64,000 nt of DNA, from contig CM040429.1 in NCBI GenBank assembly GCA_022702705.1, forward strand, positions 113,933,943-113,997,942, in the 5' to 3' direction. Positions 45,300-56,482 of the stretch are shown in pieces; the first letter of the stretch is position 1, and each line of letters opens with the position of its first letter. The stretch comes from Papilionanthe hookeriana x Papilionanthe teres (lineage: Eukaryota; Streptophyta; Magnoliopsida; Asparagales; Orchidaceae). The position numbers were made by a program, and so were the translations under genes. The notes below the pieces were generated by a model. That model saw only the letters and a list, made by a program, of their open reading frames with translations, was not told the origin of the DNA and searched no databases.

Positions 45300-46276
45300 A
45301 AATAACTACCAATCATCATTAGCAACTTCTTCAGCCTCTTCTGCATAATTAGGTCGGTAAGGAACATAGCTTGGCCAAGTAGGAAATATCACTCTAGTGT
45401 CTCCCCTCATGAATCTTACCTAAGAGTCATGGTAGACAATGTCGTAATCAACCCCCTCCTCTGATAATCGAAATTAGCATTGTTATGGGCTTCTAATCTA
45501 TCAACTCTATTATGGAGCTTCCAATACTAACATTCTAAATCCCCAACTGCTCCATAACATCAGACAAAGTAGGTGTCTCAGAAGTAGAAGGTATGTCCTA
45601 GTACCCAATATCTATCTTTTTCATGTTCTGAGTTCATTAGTTAAGAATAGCTATGTCTCTTGTAACTTCACTGTGATGATAAGAAGGTAATAACCTTGAT
45701 GAGATGAAATAATATCAGGCCTTAGATGCTACGTTCAACATGGAAGTAGGGAAGTTAATATTATTCCTTTGCTTTATCTTCCATTCCCCTTTTTCCATCA
45801 GTAAGAAAAAAAATCACTTCATTTAGTCTAGCATCCATAGTACAAAAATTCTCATATTCACATAATGGTGTTCTTTCTAACTGGTATGTATCACTAATAT
45901 GATAAAGGGTAATCTCTAGCAATTTTTTCTCGCACAAGCACATATTCGCTTTCAATTCATGACAAATTTGCATAAAATTCTCGAACTAAACCCATAATCG
46001 CCTGAGCAGTAAAATAACAAAATTTTTCCCATTTTTAATCAGCAAATAAGTGCTCTACCATTCCGTCCGATTTTTTAAAAGCTCGATCTTGAATACACTT
46101 CTATTGTAAAGGGTTAAATTAAAATGAAATTGTGCTTTAACATTCACAAATCTATCTTCACCAAGATCCAATTTTCTCTTCCCTTTACTTATCTTCGAAG
46201 CCATAACAAAGTTTTCCAGAAGACAAGATCTACACTTTTTAAGCCTTAAAATCGCTTTAACTCTGCTTTCTAACAT
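45300..46276 (-). pseudogene. Second env-like ORF of A
   Basis: The frame is open from an ATG at 46276 (a second ATG at 46204 begins MASKISKGKRKLDLGEDRFV) to 46055. It continues after frameshifts with KFCYFTAQAIMGLVREFYAN (near 46025-45965), then the block 45973-45761, and a degraded C-terminus towards 45300. The RF(V)-x(3)-AQ, W/KFCYF and REFYANL blocks are those of the Athila env-like, plant-transposon-protein-type ORF, also seen in C. This is the copy nearer the 3' LTR. Its function is not established. Confidence 0.7.
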
Positions 46277-46384
46277 AACCTAGATCTCTATTCAGCCTTG
46301 ACGTGAGGTTGAAGACGATGGAAAGGCAAAAATGACGGGTCCTAGAGCAAAAATCATGATTTTAAGTGAATCTGGTCCTTTTAT

Positions 46385-46480
46385 ATATTCGGGCACTGCC
46401 GTCAGCGCATTATTTAAATAAAATACCCAATGTCTGTGTAATTGGGCACCATTGGTGTCAGTGAAAGTTCTGGGTCCTTA
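46385..46480 (-). repeat. LTR-like GC-rich module before second env-like ORF of A
   Basis: Contains GGGCACTGCCGTCAGCGC and GGGCACCATTGGTGTCAG, matching the type of motif in A's LTR at 43720-43860. It lies about 110 bases upstream of the ORF's first ATG. Confidence 0.6.
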
Positions 46481-46849
46481 AAATTTTTGTGTTTTCGATA
46501 GTTTCTAAGTTACGTCATAAAATAATTAGCCTGTTAAAGCATCTATTTCATCAATTAAGCAATTAACTAACATCAAATTTACACAAACAACACAAAACAT
46601 CACTTTAATATATAAAATCCATATTACAAACATACACGTTTAAGCATTCACTATATGAGTTTATCAAGCCATGAAACATAGAAATTTAGCGGCACAAACA
46701 CACTACAACACTCTAATGCTAAAAAATAAACATAAAAATATATTCCAAGCATAATAAGTCCAGACACAAATTACATAGTAAATCAAACCAACTATTAAGC
46801 ACACCAAAGCATAATAACTTGTAAATACCAAGTACTAAGTATAAGGTAG

Positions 46850-47920
46850 AGTCACTACTCATCATCGGTCTCAGTACTATCATCTCCTCTAATATCTCAT
46901 ATAGATTGACGATGCATGAACAAATTATAAAAGTGATGATAAGGGAATTCATCAGTTGAATTCTCTGCAATCACATCCTTCTTCTTCATCACATTTATTA
47001 AACTTTCTTCAATTTGCCCAGTGTGATCGAATTATTTTTTCATCCTTCAATCCAAGTGAACAAATAAATCAGAAATATTTTTAATAACATTCATAAGATT
47101 CTGTACCTCTTTCTCCAATTTCATGATCTTCTTCAAAATCAACTGTAAACTTTCAGGAAAATTAGATTCAATATGCTGTGAACACTAAGATATTCGATCT
47201 GCAATAATGCTCATATCATTCTCATCTCTAATTGCTTAGCAATCAAATAGATTAGTTGGGTATAGGGGCTTCCAAGCTAGAAACACTTTTTCCCAACTTT
47301 GAAATGACACTTATGACTAGCCTTCCTGTTTGAATACAATAATTTAAAATTGCACTTTAGTTTGTCACTCTACTTATTTTCATAGTTGGGAGTAACTTTG
47401 CAGATATGAAGGAATGCCATTTCTTAGACATAGGATTTTAAAATGTAATAGAAAAACTTACATATCCATTGTCTCTTATCTCTCAATCTTCATTTTCATC
47501 TCTCAAATATAAATAAATCTCATTCATGTTGTCTCTCGTCATATCAAAAATTGTATAACTGAAGATAGGCATATTTTCAATCATAAACAAATCATTAATC
47601 TTTGAAGTAGTGATTTTTACAATCTAGCCTCACACATAGACAAATCCTTAGTTGATTTCATGAAGATTTGCATAAAATTCTTTCACCACAAGAACGACTA
47701 CAATGATAGTAGTGTAACATAACACTTCCCAACACCTCTGCAAAATAATCTCTTCTACTCGAGTACTTAGAGTATCCATACCTTAGTTCACAAAGCCTCT
47801 TTCTTTGATAAGCCTCATTTTCATCAGCACTTTGTTGAATAATCACTGTGGCGTGAAACTGATGAACTTCCGTCTGTTAAAAACTCTAGTTCTTGGAGTT
47901 TCTATGGTGTTGGAATCCAT
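46850..47920 (-). pseudogene. First env-like ORF of A
   Basis: An ATG at 47920 begins MDSNTIETPRTRVFNRRKF, then a stop-interrupted LFNKVLMKMRLIKERGFV, and, after more damage, VVKEFYANLHEIN near 47690-47645. These are the same blocks, in the same order, as in the second env-like ORF at 46276-45300, so A seems to carry a tandem pair. Downstream (about 47190-46900) a coil-like segment (LEKEVQNLMNVIKNI) and an acidic end follow. Many stops; not functional. Confidence 0.65.
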
Positions 47921-48044
47921 CAGATGCAAATTTGGAATGAATCCTTTTTTTTATGGAGTTTAGGGGTTCAAAATTGAGTTTGCAAAGTTAAAAGAATGAA
48001 TATCCCACCTAAAATCGCAAAAAATCGTAATTTAAAACTCCAAA

Positions 48045-48160
48045 AACTGTCACCTGTTCATCGCCACCGTTCGCACTGCATAGGGCGCGGTCAGTGCCCA
48101 GACCACGAGTTTTGGTGATATTTTCTGGAAATGGGCGTCAGCGGTGCCAGAGTTCAAAAA
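48045..48160 (-). repeat. LTR-like GC-rich module before first env-like ORF of A
   Basis: ATAGGGCGCGGTCAGTGCC, a GATATTTTCTG segment, and GGGCGTCAGCGGTGCCAG align in order and orientation with ATAGGGCACCGTCAGCAC, AATATTTTCTG and GGCGCCGGCGGCGCCA in A's LTR (about 43770-43850). Confidence 0.7.
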
Positions 48161-48314
48161 TACACCAAACTTTGTTTTGGTCCGAAATTTTCCAAATCTT
48201 CGATACGACCCAATAATTTTCATTCTTTATGATTTTTTTGAGTGAGTAGAAGTATAATATGATTAATTACAAGTAAAATTAGCATTAACATTAACACAAG
48301 CAATCTAATATAGA

Positions 48315-48372
48315 AAAAATAAATATAGGTTGCCTTCCAAAAAGTGCTTGGTTTAACGTCGTCAGCCCGACA
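48315..48372 (-). other. Conserved post-integrase Athila motif in A
   Basis: In element sense it contains GGGCTGACGACGTTAAACCA and, next, AGCACTTTTTGGAAGGCAAC. It is the counterpart of 10450-10500 in C and marks the end of pol. Confidence 0.6.
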
Positions 48373-49600
48373 GACATTCATTTATGCAGGATGAGTTAAC
48401 ATTAAATTCTCTTTAAATTTTGGTCGATACCCTTCAAAATAAGGTTTTAGCCTATGCCCGTTAACTTTAAGTATTTTTCAGTTTTAGGATCCTCAATATT
48501 AATGGCTCCAAATTGATAAACTTTTATAACAGTGAGAGGTTGTAATCACCTAGACTTTAGTTTTTCAGGAAATAATTTTAATCTTATATTATAAAACTAA
48601 ACATTCTATCCATGTTAAATTTTCTTTCTTATAATCTTTCGATCAAGCCATAATTTCATTTTCTTATAAATTCTATCAATTATCATACGATTCATTTCTT
48701 ATTTCTTCCATATCATTCAACTGAACCAATCTATTCTCGCCTGCATTTCTTTAAATTGAATATATAACTCTTTTATCGCCCAACATGCTTTATGTTCCAT
48801 TCTACATGTAAGTAGCAAGTTTTTCAAAATATTAGTCTATAAGGAGACATTCCTATAGGGGTCTTGTAAGAAGTCCTATATGCCCATAATGCAATATTTA
48901 ATCTAATATACCAGTCTTATTTGTGAAGATTCACAGTTTTCTCCAAAATTCTTTTAATTTCACGATTAGACACTTCTATTAAACCACTAGTTTGGGGAAG
49001 AGATTCCATGAATAATATTATATTTTCCAAGAAATCTCTGAATCAGATTTATCCTAAAGTGAGATCTACCATCAGTAATGATTACTCTCGCCATTCAATA
49101 CCTTGTAAAAATATTTTTCATTTAAAACTTTGAAACACTTCGAGCATCACATCTAGGTAAAGCAATTGCTTCGATACATTTTGAGACATAATCAACAACA
49201 ATAAATATATATAAATTTCCAAATGAATGAGTAAATGGTCCAATAAAATCCAATTCCAAAAAATCAAAGATCTCAGCTACTAATGTAAAATTTCATTTCT
49301 TCTAGAAATATTACCTACTCTCTGACATCAATCACATGATTTTAAATATCTATAAACATCCCTAAAAAGAGTAGGCCAATAGAATCTAGATTACAAAATA
49401 TTATGTACAGTTTTATTAGTTCCAAAATGTTCTCCAAATTCTAAATCATGACTTCTCTGAATTATTGGTTCAATCTCTTCATAAGGCACACATCTTCTAA
49501 TTATAAGATCCTTACATCATTTATATAGGTATGGTTCATCCCAAAAGTAAAATTTAGCTTCATCTATAAATTTCTTTTATTGTTGTGTTGTTAATTTAGG
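48373..49600 (-). pseudogene. Integrase of element A
   Basis: Heavily decayed. Compared with C, the segment at about 49100-48900 corresponds to the catalytic core (the IPR...SDGRSHF-like and YHPQTSG-like regions are recognisable only in pieces). The zinc-binding region lies near 49350-49500 and the C-terminal domain runs to about 48380. The order and distance from RNase H match C. Confidence 0.6.
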
Positions 49601-49692
49601 TGGCAAAATATCGGTCACAATATAATTCACAATATTAGCGTACCAAGGTAAATTTCTTTCCTTAATGTTATGAAGTTGTTCATCAACGAAAG

Positions 49693-51110
49693 TTACTGCA
49701 ATTTCATTCTCAAATTTATATAGTTCATATTGTTCCAGTTTAGATAATAATCATCTATCTTATTATTAGTTCCTTTTCTATCTACGATCACAAAGTCAAA
49801 TTCTTTCATTAAAAGTTTCCATCTGATTAATCTTGGTTTGACATCCTTCTTTTGCATTAAATATTTGATAGCTGAATGGTCCGTATGCACTATACATTTT
49901 GTTCCATTCAAATATGATCTAAATTTTTCAAAAGCTTACGCAATATCTAATAATTATCTTTTTTTAGTGGTATAATTAATTTGAGCTTCATTAGGAGTAT
50001 TACTAGCATAGTAAACAACCTTAAACATTTTATCATACCTTTTCCCTAAAGCAACTATAATCGCATAATCACTGGCATCACACATAAGTTTAAATGGTTT
50101 CTTCCAATTTGATGGAACAATTATAGGAGCAATGATTAATTTCTCTTTTAATAATTCAAAGGCATTTAAACATTCCTTAGTAAAATCAAATTTTTTATCT
50201 TTTTCTAAATGTTGGCATAAACATTTTGTAATTTCGAAAATTCTTTAATATAACGCCAATAGAACCCAACATTTCCTAAGAAACTTCTTACCCCTCTCAT
50301 TGTTAGGAATTTCTCAATAATTTGACTTTTTTGTGGTCTAATTCCACACCATGTTTTAATATTTTATGCCAAGTACAATTCCACCTGCAACCATAAAATG
50401 ACATTTTTCCAAATTTAGAACTAAATTTGTTCTATTGCAAAGCTCCAAAATGTTTTCTAAATTAGTTAGACATATGTCAAATGAAGTTCCAAATACAGAA
50501 AAATTATCCATAAATACTTCTATTCCATTATCAATTAGATTACAAAAAATATATAATACATCTTTGAAATGTTGGAGGTGCATTAAATTATCCAAAGGGC
50601 ACTCTTTGAAAAGCAAAAGTTCCATTTGAGCTAGTAAATGTAGTCTTTTCTTGATTATTAGAAGGAATAAGTACTTGGTGATATCCAGTATATCCATCCA
50701 AAAAGTAATAGTTCTTGTACCCAGCTAGTCTATCCAACATTTGATCTAGAAAAGGTAGAGGAAAGTGATCTTTCCTAGTGGTAGCATATAATCTTCAATA
50801 ATCAGTACAAATTCACAAACTAATGATTTATCTTGCTGGTATAATTTCATTTTTTTCATTCACATCAACTGTCAGTCCTCCTTTTTAGGGACACATTGAC
50901 ATGGACCTACCCAAGCACTGTCTGAAATAGAATAAATAATTTTAGTATCATGTCATTTTAAAATTTCCTTCTTAACTACTTCTTTCATCATGGAATTTAG
51001 TCTCCTTTGCGAATCAGCTCTAGGTTTATGTTGTTCATCTAACAAAATTCTATGCATACAGATCGAATGACTGATTCCTTTAATATCAGCTAATGTCCAA
51101 CCAAAAGCCT
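49693..51110 (-). pseudogene. Reverse transcriptase-RNase H of element A
   Basis: RT palm text is in the frame 50697-50356: VFMDNFSVFGTSFDICLTNL, where FMDD is changed to FMDN (second aspartate lost), then NLVLNLEKCHFMV and GIVLGIKY. Fingers lie upstream to about 51110. RNase H follows at about 50100-49693, with CIVHTDHSAIKYLMQKKDVK and RLIRWKLLMKEFDF. Frameshifts separate the blocks. Confidence 0.78.
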
Positions 51111-51150
51111 TTTTGTATCATTTTAATGTATCCAATAATTTATGTTCTTA

Positions 51151-52060
51151 CTATTCATTCAAATCTAAAGATACAATAACTGGTATGGTAGATAATTCTC
51201 CTAAATATATGTATTTTAAATGGCTTGGAAGAATTTTCATTTCATGTTCAGGAGGTTTTATGATTGATGGAATTAAACTTTTACCATCACTTTTTATAGT
51301 ATCCAATATTTCAAATCTTTCCTGAACATAATCTTGGTCTTCATTCTTCATCTCATCAAAATCATCTTCTATTTCATTATCATCCTCACATTTCAATTCG
51401 TCATATTTTATTTTCTTTTAAAACATTTCTTTAAAATTTTCAACTTTCCAATAATCACAAATTTTCATTCGAAAGTATTCATCATTTTTTTTTGTATTGA
51501 GGGATATTTCATGGATTTCAAAATATTAAATGTTACATCTTGATCATTAGCTCTCATAATTTATTCTCCTTTTTTAACATCAATCATACCTCTTCCAATA
51601 GCAAGGAATGGTATTCCCAAAATGGGAATTTGTTTATCTTCCTCCATCTCTAAAAACAATAAAATCCACAGGAAAGATAAATTTGTCAACTTTTACTAGT
51701 ACATCTTCTATAACTCCTTTATGATAAGTAATAAAACGATCAGCTAACTGAAGAGTTACAAAAGTAGGTGAAATTTCTCATATTCTCAATCTTTTGAAAG
51801 TTGATAAAGGCATTAGGTTAATATTGGCTCCTAAATCACATAAGGCTCTTCCAAAAAGTTTTTCCCCTATAGCACAAGGAATAGTGAAACTACCAAGATC
51901 TTTTAGTTTTTTGCAAAGCATTTTCTAAATAATTGTACTAATTTCTTCGTTAAGTTCAACAGTCTTGTGATCTATGAACTTCCTTTTCTTTTTAAGAATA
52001 TCCTTCATAAACATCGCATAATCAGGCATCTGTTCTAATGCTTCAACAAAGGGAATATTT
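51151..52060 (-). pseudogene. Protease and pre-RT region of element A
   Basis: The protease is recognisable near 51960-51780: KLKDLGSFTIPCAI, then LCDLGANINLMPLST, with the catalytic aspartate present (unlike C). TLQLAD follows. Downstream (51396-51151) is the pre-RT block PPEHEMKILPSHLKYIYLGE. In-frame stops occur before and after the active site. Confidence 0.72.
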
Positions 52061-52348
52061 ACTGTTAATTTCTTAAGGATTTCTAAAAATTTTGTAAATC
52101 GGTTATCTCTATTTTATTTTTTTTAATCTTTGAGGAAATGGAAGTAGTGGTTTTTCTATAGTAATTTTTATTGGTTCAAGCTGATATTCTAAATCTAGAT
52201 AGATTTTATCATTTCCTTTTTCAATTTCCACCTTCTCTTTCTCAGTTTTAGTTTCCTTTTAAACTCTCATTTCTAATTCTTTCCACTTCTTAATTGTATA
52301 TCCATAATTTGTTCTTTATTTTGATCTTTTGGATTGATCTTAAAATTA

Positions 52349-53536
52349 CTAGGAAGTGTTCCTGAAAATATGTCCTAATTGATTTTCAAAGTTTTTAATT
52401 GCAAATTCTTGAGTTTGTAATTGATTACTCATATTTAAAATTAATTCATCCACAGACAATTTCTTCTCCTTAAATTGTGGAGGATAAGAAAGTCTATAGT
52501 TCATGTTTCTTTGGTTGGTTAAATTTCCTACTGGGTTCACAGAATTGTTTCCCCATTGCAGGTTAACAGTAGCTTTTTTATTATTACTCCAATTTAAGTT
52601 CAGATGGTTTTTCCAATCAGGATTATAATAGTTCGAATAAGGATAGTTGGGTCTATTATTTATAGCATTCATGGTCTCATAAGATGTTTGAGATTCTATT
52701 ATCTGACCTTTCTAAATTTTCCTCTAACACAGGGGTTGTTTGAGAATAAATCATTCTGTACAAATTTATTTTCTTTGATAGGGCAACAATTAGATAGACT
52801 ATCATAGTTATAGCATCAAAATCATGAATAATAGCTACTCTCTTTGGATTTACCAGTTCAAAGGGAATTTAAAATTGTTAGTAGCAATCTCTTTAATTAA
52901 ATAATATGCTTAATTAAAAGGTTTTGACATTAATGATCCACCAGCAGCAACATCTATAATTGATCTATGTGATTCAACGAATCCATTATAAAATGTTTAA
53001 ATTATTAACCAATCTGGTAAAGCCTGATGTGGACACTTCCTTAGGAGATCATTAATTGTTGCCCAAGTTTCATATATTAAATCCCCATCAAACTATTCTA
53101 TAGATGTAATATCATTTCTTAGCTTAGCAGTTTTTTATAGAGGAAAATATTTTGACAAAAATTTTTGTGAAAGTTTTCTACAAGTTCTAATAGATCTTGG
53201 TGCTAACAAATTAAAACATGCCTTAGCTTTCTCCTTTAATGAAAGAGGAAGAATTCTAAGTCTGAAAGCATCATTTAACACTCCATCATATATAAATGTA
53301 GCACACAATTCTAAAAAACTTGTGAGATGTAAATTATGATCTTCATTAGGTGTTCTTCCAAATTGATTATTTTGTACAATTTGGATAATAGCAGCTTTAA
53401 GCTCAAATAAATTAGCAGCAACATCAGTATATTGAATAATTATGTGAATTTCATCTTCTAATGGGCTAGCATATTCTCTTAGAGGTCATGGTAGATGTAT
53501 ATTTTCATTTCTTTGATTATTTAAATTGTTTACCAT
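52349..53536 (-). pseudogene. Gag of element A
   Basis: An ATG at 53536 starts MVNNLNNQRNENIHLPR. The block NEDHNLHLTSFLELCATF follows near 53350-53300, and ADWLII- and GGSLMSKPF-like segments lie near 53010-52930. The C-terminal asparagine-rich part (52672-52349) holds NYYNPDWKNHLNLNWSNN and FKEKKLSVDELIL, the counterpart of C's Gag end. In-frame stops interrupt it. Confidence 0.75.
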
Positions 53537-53746
53537 TTTGTAGGGATTTTCATTTTCTTTTTGTTATCAAAGTTTTCTAATAGTAGGCTCTAATTCTGAA
53601 TCGTAAGGCACTAAACTTATGGATCCAATACTATGTATATAAAATCACACTAAACGCACTAAAAATTAAGCAAGCACACACAATTGTAAATTGTAAAGTA
53701 AAGGTTTTCAAGCACTACAAATTTAACTATTACTGTTTTTATAACA

Positions 53747-53764
53747 TCCTCGGCAACGACGCCA
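53747..53764 (-). other. Primer-binding site of A
   Basis: In element sense it reads TGGCGTCGTTGCCGAGGA, six bases from the LTR. It is close to the tRNA-Asp-type site of Athila elements. Confidence 0.8.
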
Positions 53765-53770
53765 AAAACT

Positions 53771-55104
53771 TGACTGGTGTGCTGCTGCTGACATAAATAT
53801 TAAAAAGGCAGGTTTAGTTCAATTTCATAATAAGATTAATTTAATAATTAAGCCGCCACTCGTCTCTGCAAGTATACGTATTGTTCAAGTAATATAGGGC
53901 TCTAGTGGAGTCCTGGTTATTGATTCCACGAGAAAGGTTGGAACAATTCAAACTTTAGTATATAAATGAAATCTAATACTCAATTCACAATGCAAGTTCA
54001 AGAAATACTAAATTTGCTAGTGTAACTATGACTAAAATATAAATAGACTAAAGTTACTCTCTAAATTTCTAGACATAATTAACTTACACAGACGAAGTTT
54101 TGTAATGAAAGGTTCAAATATGGAAACACATATTTCCCCTTTAAAATGATACTATGATGAGTGAATGATATAGATTGATAATAAACTTATGTAGTGTCGA
54201 ATAGGAGCATTCATATTCTTTACCCTCTTCAGAGCACCCCCTCTTCAGAGTTATGTAAAGAAAATTGGCAATTCCTCGGCTTAGTCCCTAAATCCATGGT
54301 TAGGCTGGGAGGATACTGCCTCTCACTTCAGAGCTCCCACTTCCCTTCATTTGAAGGCTAACCCCAGATTTAGTTACCAAATACAAGGATAAAATTTAGG
54401 ATTTCAGTCAGTCACCCTAAAATCTCTACTTCGATGCCCATCAAACCACATTTCTCAAATTATTTGCACTCAACCCCTACGTAACTTATTCATGGACATT
54501 GAATAAATTCTCCACTTTTGTTGTAGAACACTTAGTCCTCTCGGATTGAATGTTCAGAACAAGTTTTAACAATTCAATTGGCTAGATAGAAAAGTAAATG
54601 AAGTACAAAGTGAAAAATCATCACAATTTCTTAACATTTAAATGGCACATCAATTCTACATCATCACTTCACCACATCTCATTGCATGGAGAAAGACAAC
54701 AAAATCTACCCATAATTCATGTGGAAGATACAACAAAATATTTATTTTATATATAAAAGCAAAGTCGTACAAACTACAAGAAGTTAATACAACTTCTCTC
54801 AATTTCTTCCCCAAGCAAATCCATTGAAGTTCCTTTGAATTCTTTTCTCTCTTCACAACAACTCTCAATTCCCTATTTAGAATGGTAAGGAAGGAGCAAA
54901 CTCTCACTTTCCTCCTTCTCCTACATTCATTAGAGAAGAATCCCATTCAAGACAAGACTTCCACACGCTTTAACACAGTTACGCACTATCTCTCCAAAAC
55001 CCTAACACACTTACACCAAAATGACTTTTCTCCTCTCCTCTCTCTAATTTTTGGCATCCAAATCTGTGTCAAATAGTTTAGAAACAAATTCCCAAAGAGT
55101 TTCC
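53771..55104 (-). mobile_element. 5' LTR of A, lacking its first ~344 bp
   Basis: It matches the joined 3' LTR of A (42767-44022 plus 18642-19067) but stops at 55104, where the plus-strand A'' LTR begins. The missing part equals about 344 bp (1678 minus 1334). It keeps the uninterrupted B target site, GTGTC at 54194-54198. Confidence 0.88.
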
Positions 55105-55888
55105 TGATGCACCAAAAATTTGTTAAATTTTTGTAAAATAATTTGTACTCATTTTTGTTGATATTGCACTTTAAAAGAAGGTATTCTTTATCTTTTGTTG
55201 CAGGTATGATGATTTTAGGTGATTTGAGCAAAAGAAATTGAAAAGGAACAAACTTGGAGAAAAAAGAAGCAAAAGGAAGAAATCAGCCAACTGGCGCCGG
55301 CGGTGCCCATTGCTGATGCCCAATTCTAGAGAGTTCAGAATTTAAATGGTGGACCAGTGCCACCGGCACCCTATCCAACGTCGCCGTCGCCCATTGTTGG
55401 TGGAGGTCAAATTCAATGTATTTGGACACTTTTTGAAGCGTTGCTTGAGGAAACTCTTTGGGAATTTATTTCTAAACTATTTCAAACAGAATTGGATGCC
55501 AAGAAAAGAGGAGAAAAGGAGAAAAAGAGTCTTCTGAAGTAAGGAAAGTGTGTTAGGATTTGTGGAGAATGAGTGTGTCAGTGTGTTAGAGTGTGAAGAA
55601 GTCTTGTTTTGTGAGGGATTCATCTTTAAAAATTTTAGGAGAAGAGGGAAAGTGAGAGATTGCTTCCTCCTTACTATTCTAAAGAGAGAATTAATTATTA
55701 TAGAAAAGAGAGAAAAAGATTCAAAGGAACTTGAAGGGATTTTCTTAGGGAAGAAATTGAGATAAGTTGTATTTACTTTTTGTGGTTTGTATGACTTCGA
55801 TTTTATATAAAATTTATATTTTGTTGTATCTTCCTCATGAATTTTGAGTAAATTTCTTTATCTTTCTTCTTCCAATGAGATGTGTGAT
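55105..55888 (+). mobile_element. First part of a plus-strand A-family LTR (A'')
   Basis: Opens TGATGCACCAAAAATTTG exactly at 55105 and follows the A LTR sequence, in the opposite orientation to A, for about 784 bases. A GC-rich module lies at about 55286-55410. It then changes near 55888 from A-type sequence (ATGAGATGTG) to unrelated sequence. I read it as the 5' LTR of a plus-strand element inserted in A's LTR and itself interrupted. The TTTCC before it (55100-55104) would be its target copy. Confidence 0.75.
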
Positions 55889-56482
55889 GGCGACGAGGAG
55901 GGAAATGTCACCCCGTTGTCTTTTCGTCGCTGTCAATTTTCGATGTCATGTCAATGTCAAGGAGTCGCCACTCTGTTTAATATTTCCCTAATCTTATTTC
56001 TATAAATCCTATAAAGACATTAAGAAATTTAGGGATAATAGAGAACAAAGAAAAAGGATGTTTATGATAATCCTTATAAAAGAAGATTCTAGAATGCCAT
56101 ATCCTAGAATTTTTATATAAAGAAGATCACGAAGTTTTAACCAGAGATTTCTAGATGTGATATCTATCATAGGTTCTTTCAATTCTCCTATAGAAGCAAG
56201 CTTCTATAGTTAATTATATCTTAGGCAATTTATACTTGTCTAAGAAAACTTCTGATTAATGTTGATCACTTATTTTCTGGAAATTTTTATTTTTAAGGAA
56301 AGATGTACCCACTATCAATCCTAAATGTCGTTTTGTCATGTCGGTTTTATGTCATTTTATTTTGTCATTTTTGTTTTAATGTATGTCATTTTTGTGGCTA
56401 TCCTGAGAGTTTTGGTCTTGTTTTGGTTTTGTCGTTGTTGTGTTTTGTTTTATCAATGTCATTGTTTTGTTGTACTTGTTGT
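55889..56482. mobile_element. Ogre-like LTR fragment E, left part
   Basis: Contains AAGGAGTCGCCACTCTG, a counterpart of the GGGGTCGCCAAA segment near the B LTR start, and a later block (CTATAGTTAATTATATCTTAG...CTAAGAAAACTT) matching B LTR text near 19480-19520. It also has TGTGGCTATCCT, as in B near 20497. It looks like a diverged, shorter relative of the B LTR. It is interrupted at 56482/56483 by B' and resumes at 63487. Confidence 0.55.

Larger units (their letters stand above)
18642..55104 (-). mobile_element. Athila-like retrotransposon A, split by nested element B
   Basis: A runs on the minus strand: 5' LTR 53771-55104 (its first ~344 bp are missing because A'' begins there), primer site, gag, protease, RT, RNase H, integrase, two env-like ORFs, polypurine tract, and a 3' LTR split into 42767-44022 and 18642-19067 by B. 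It entered the extra RNase H of D. The left flank is AGGAC (18637-18641). The matching right flank should lie beyond the window, past A''. Without B, A spans about 12.8 kb here. Confidence 0.85.

Noticed and set aside
55100..55110. Breakpoint of an inversion at the head-to-head LTR junction
   Set aside because: The second LTR starts exactly at its terminal TG, and the lengths add up (1334 + 344 = 1678), so a simple nested insertion explains it.
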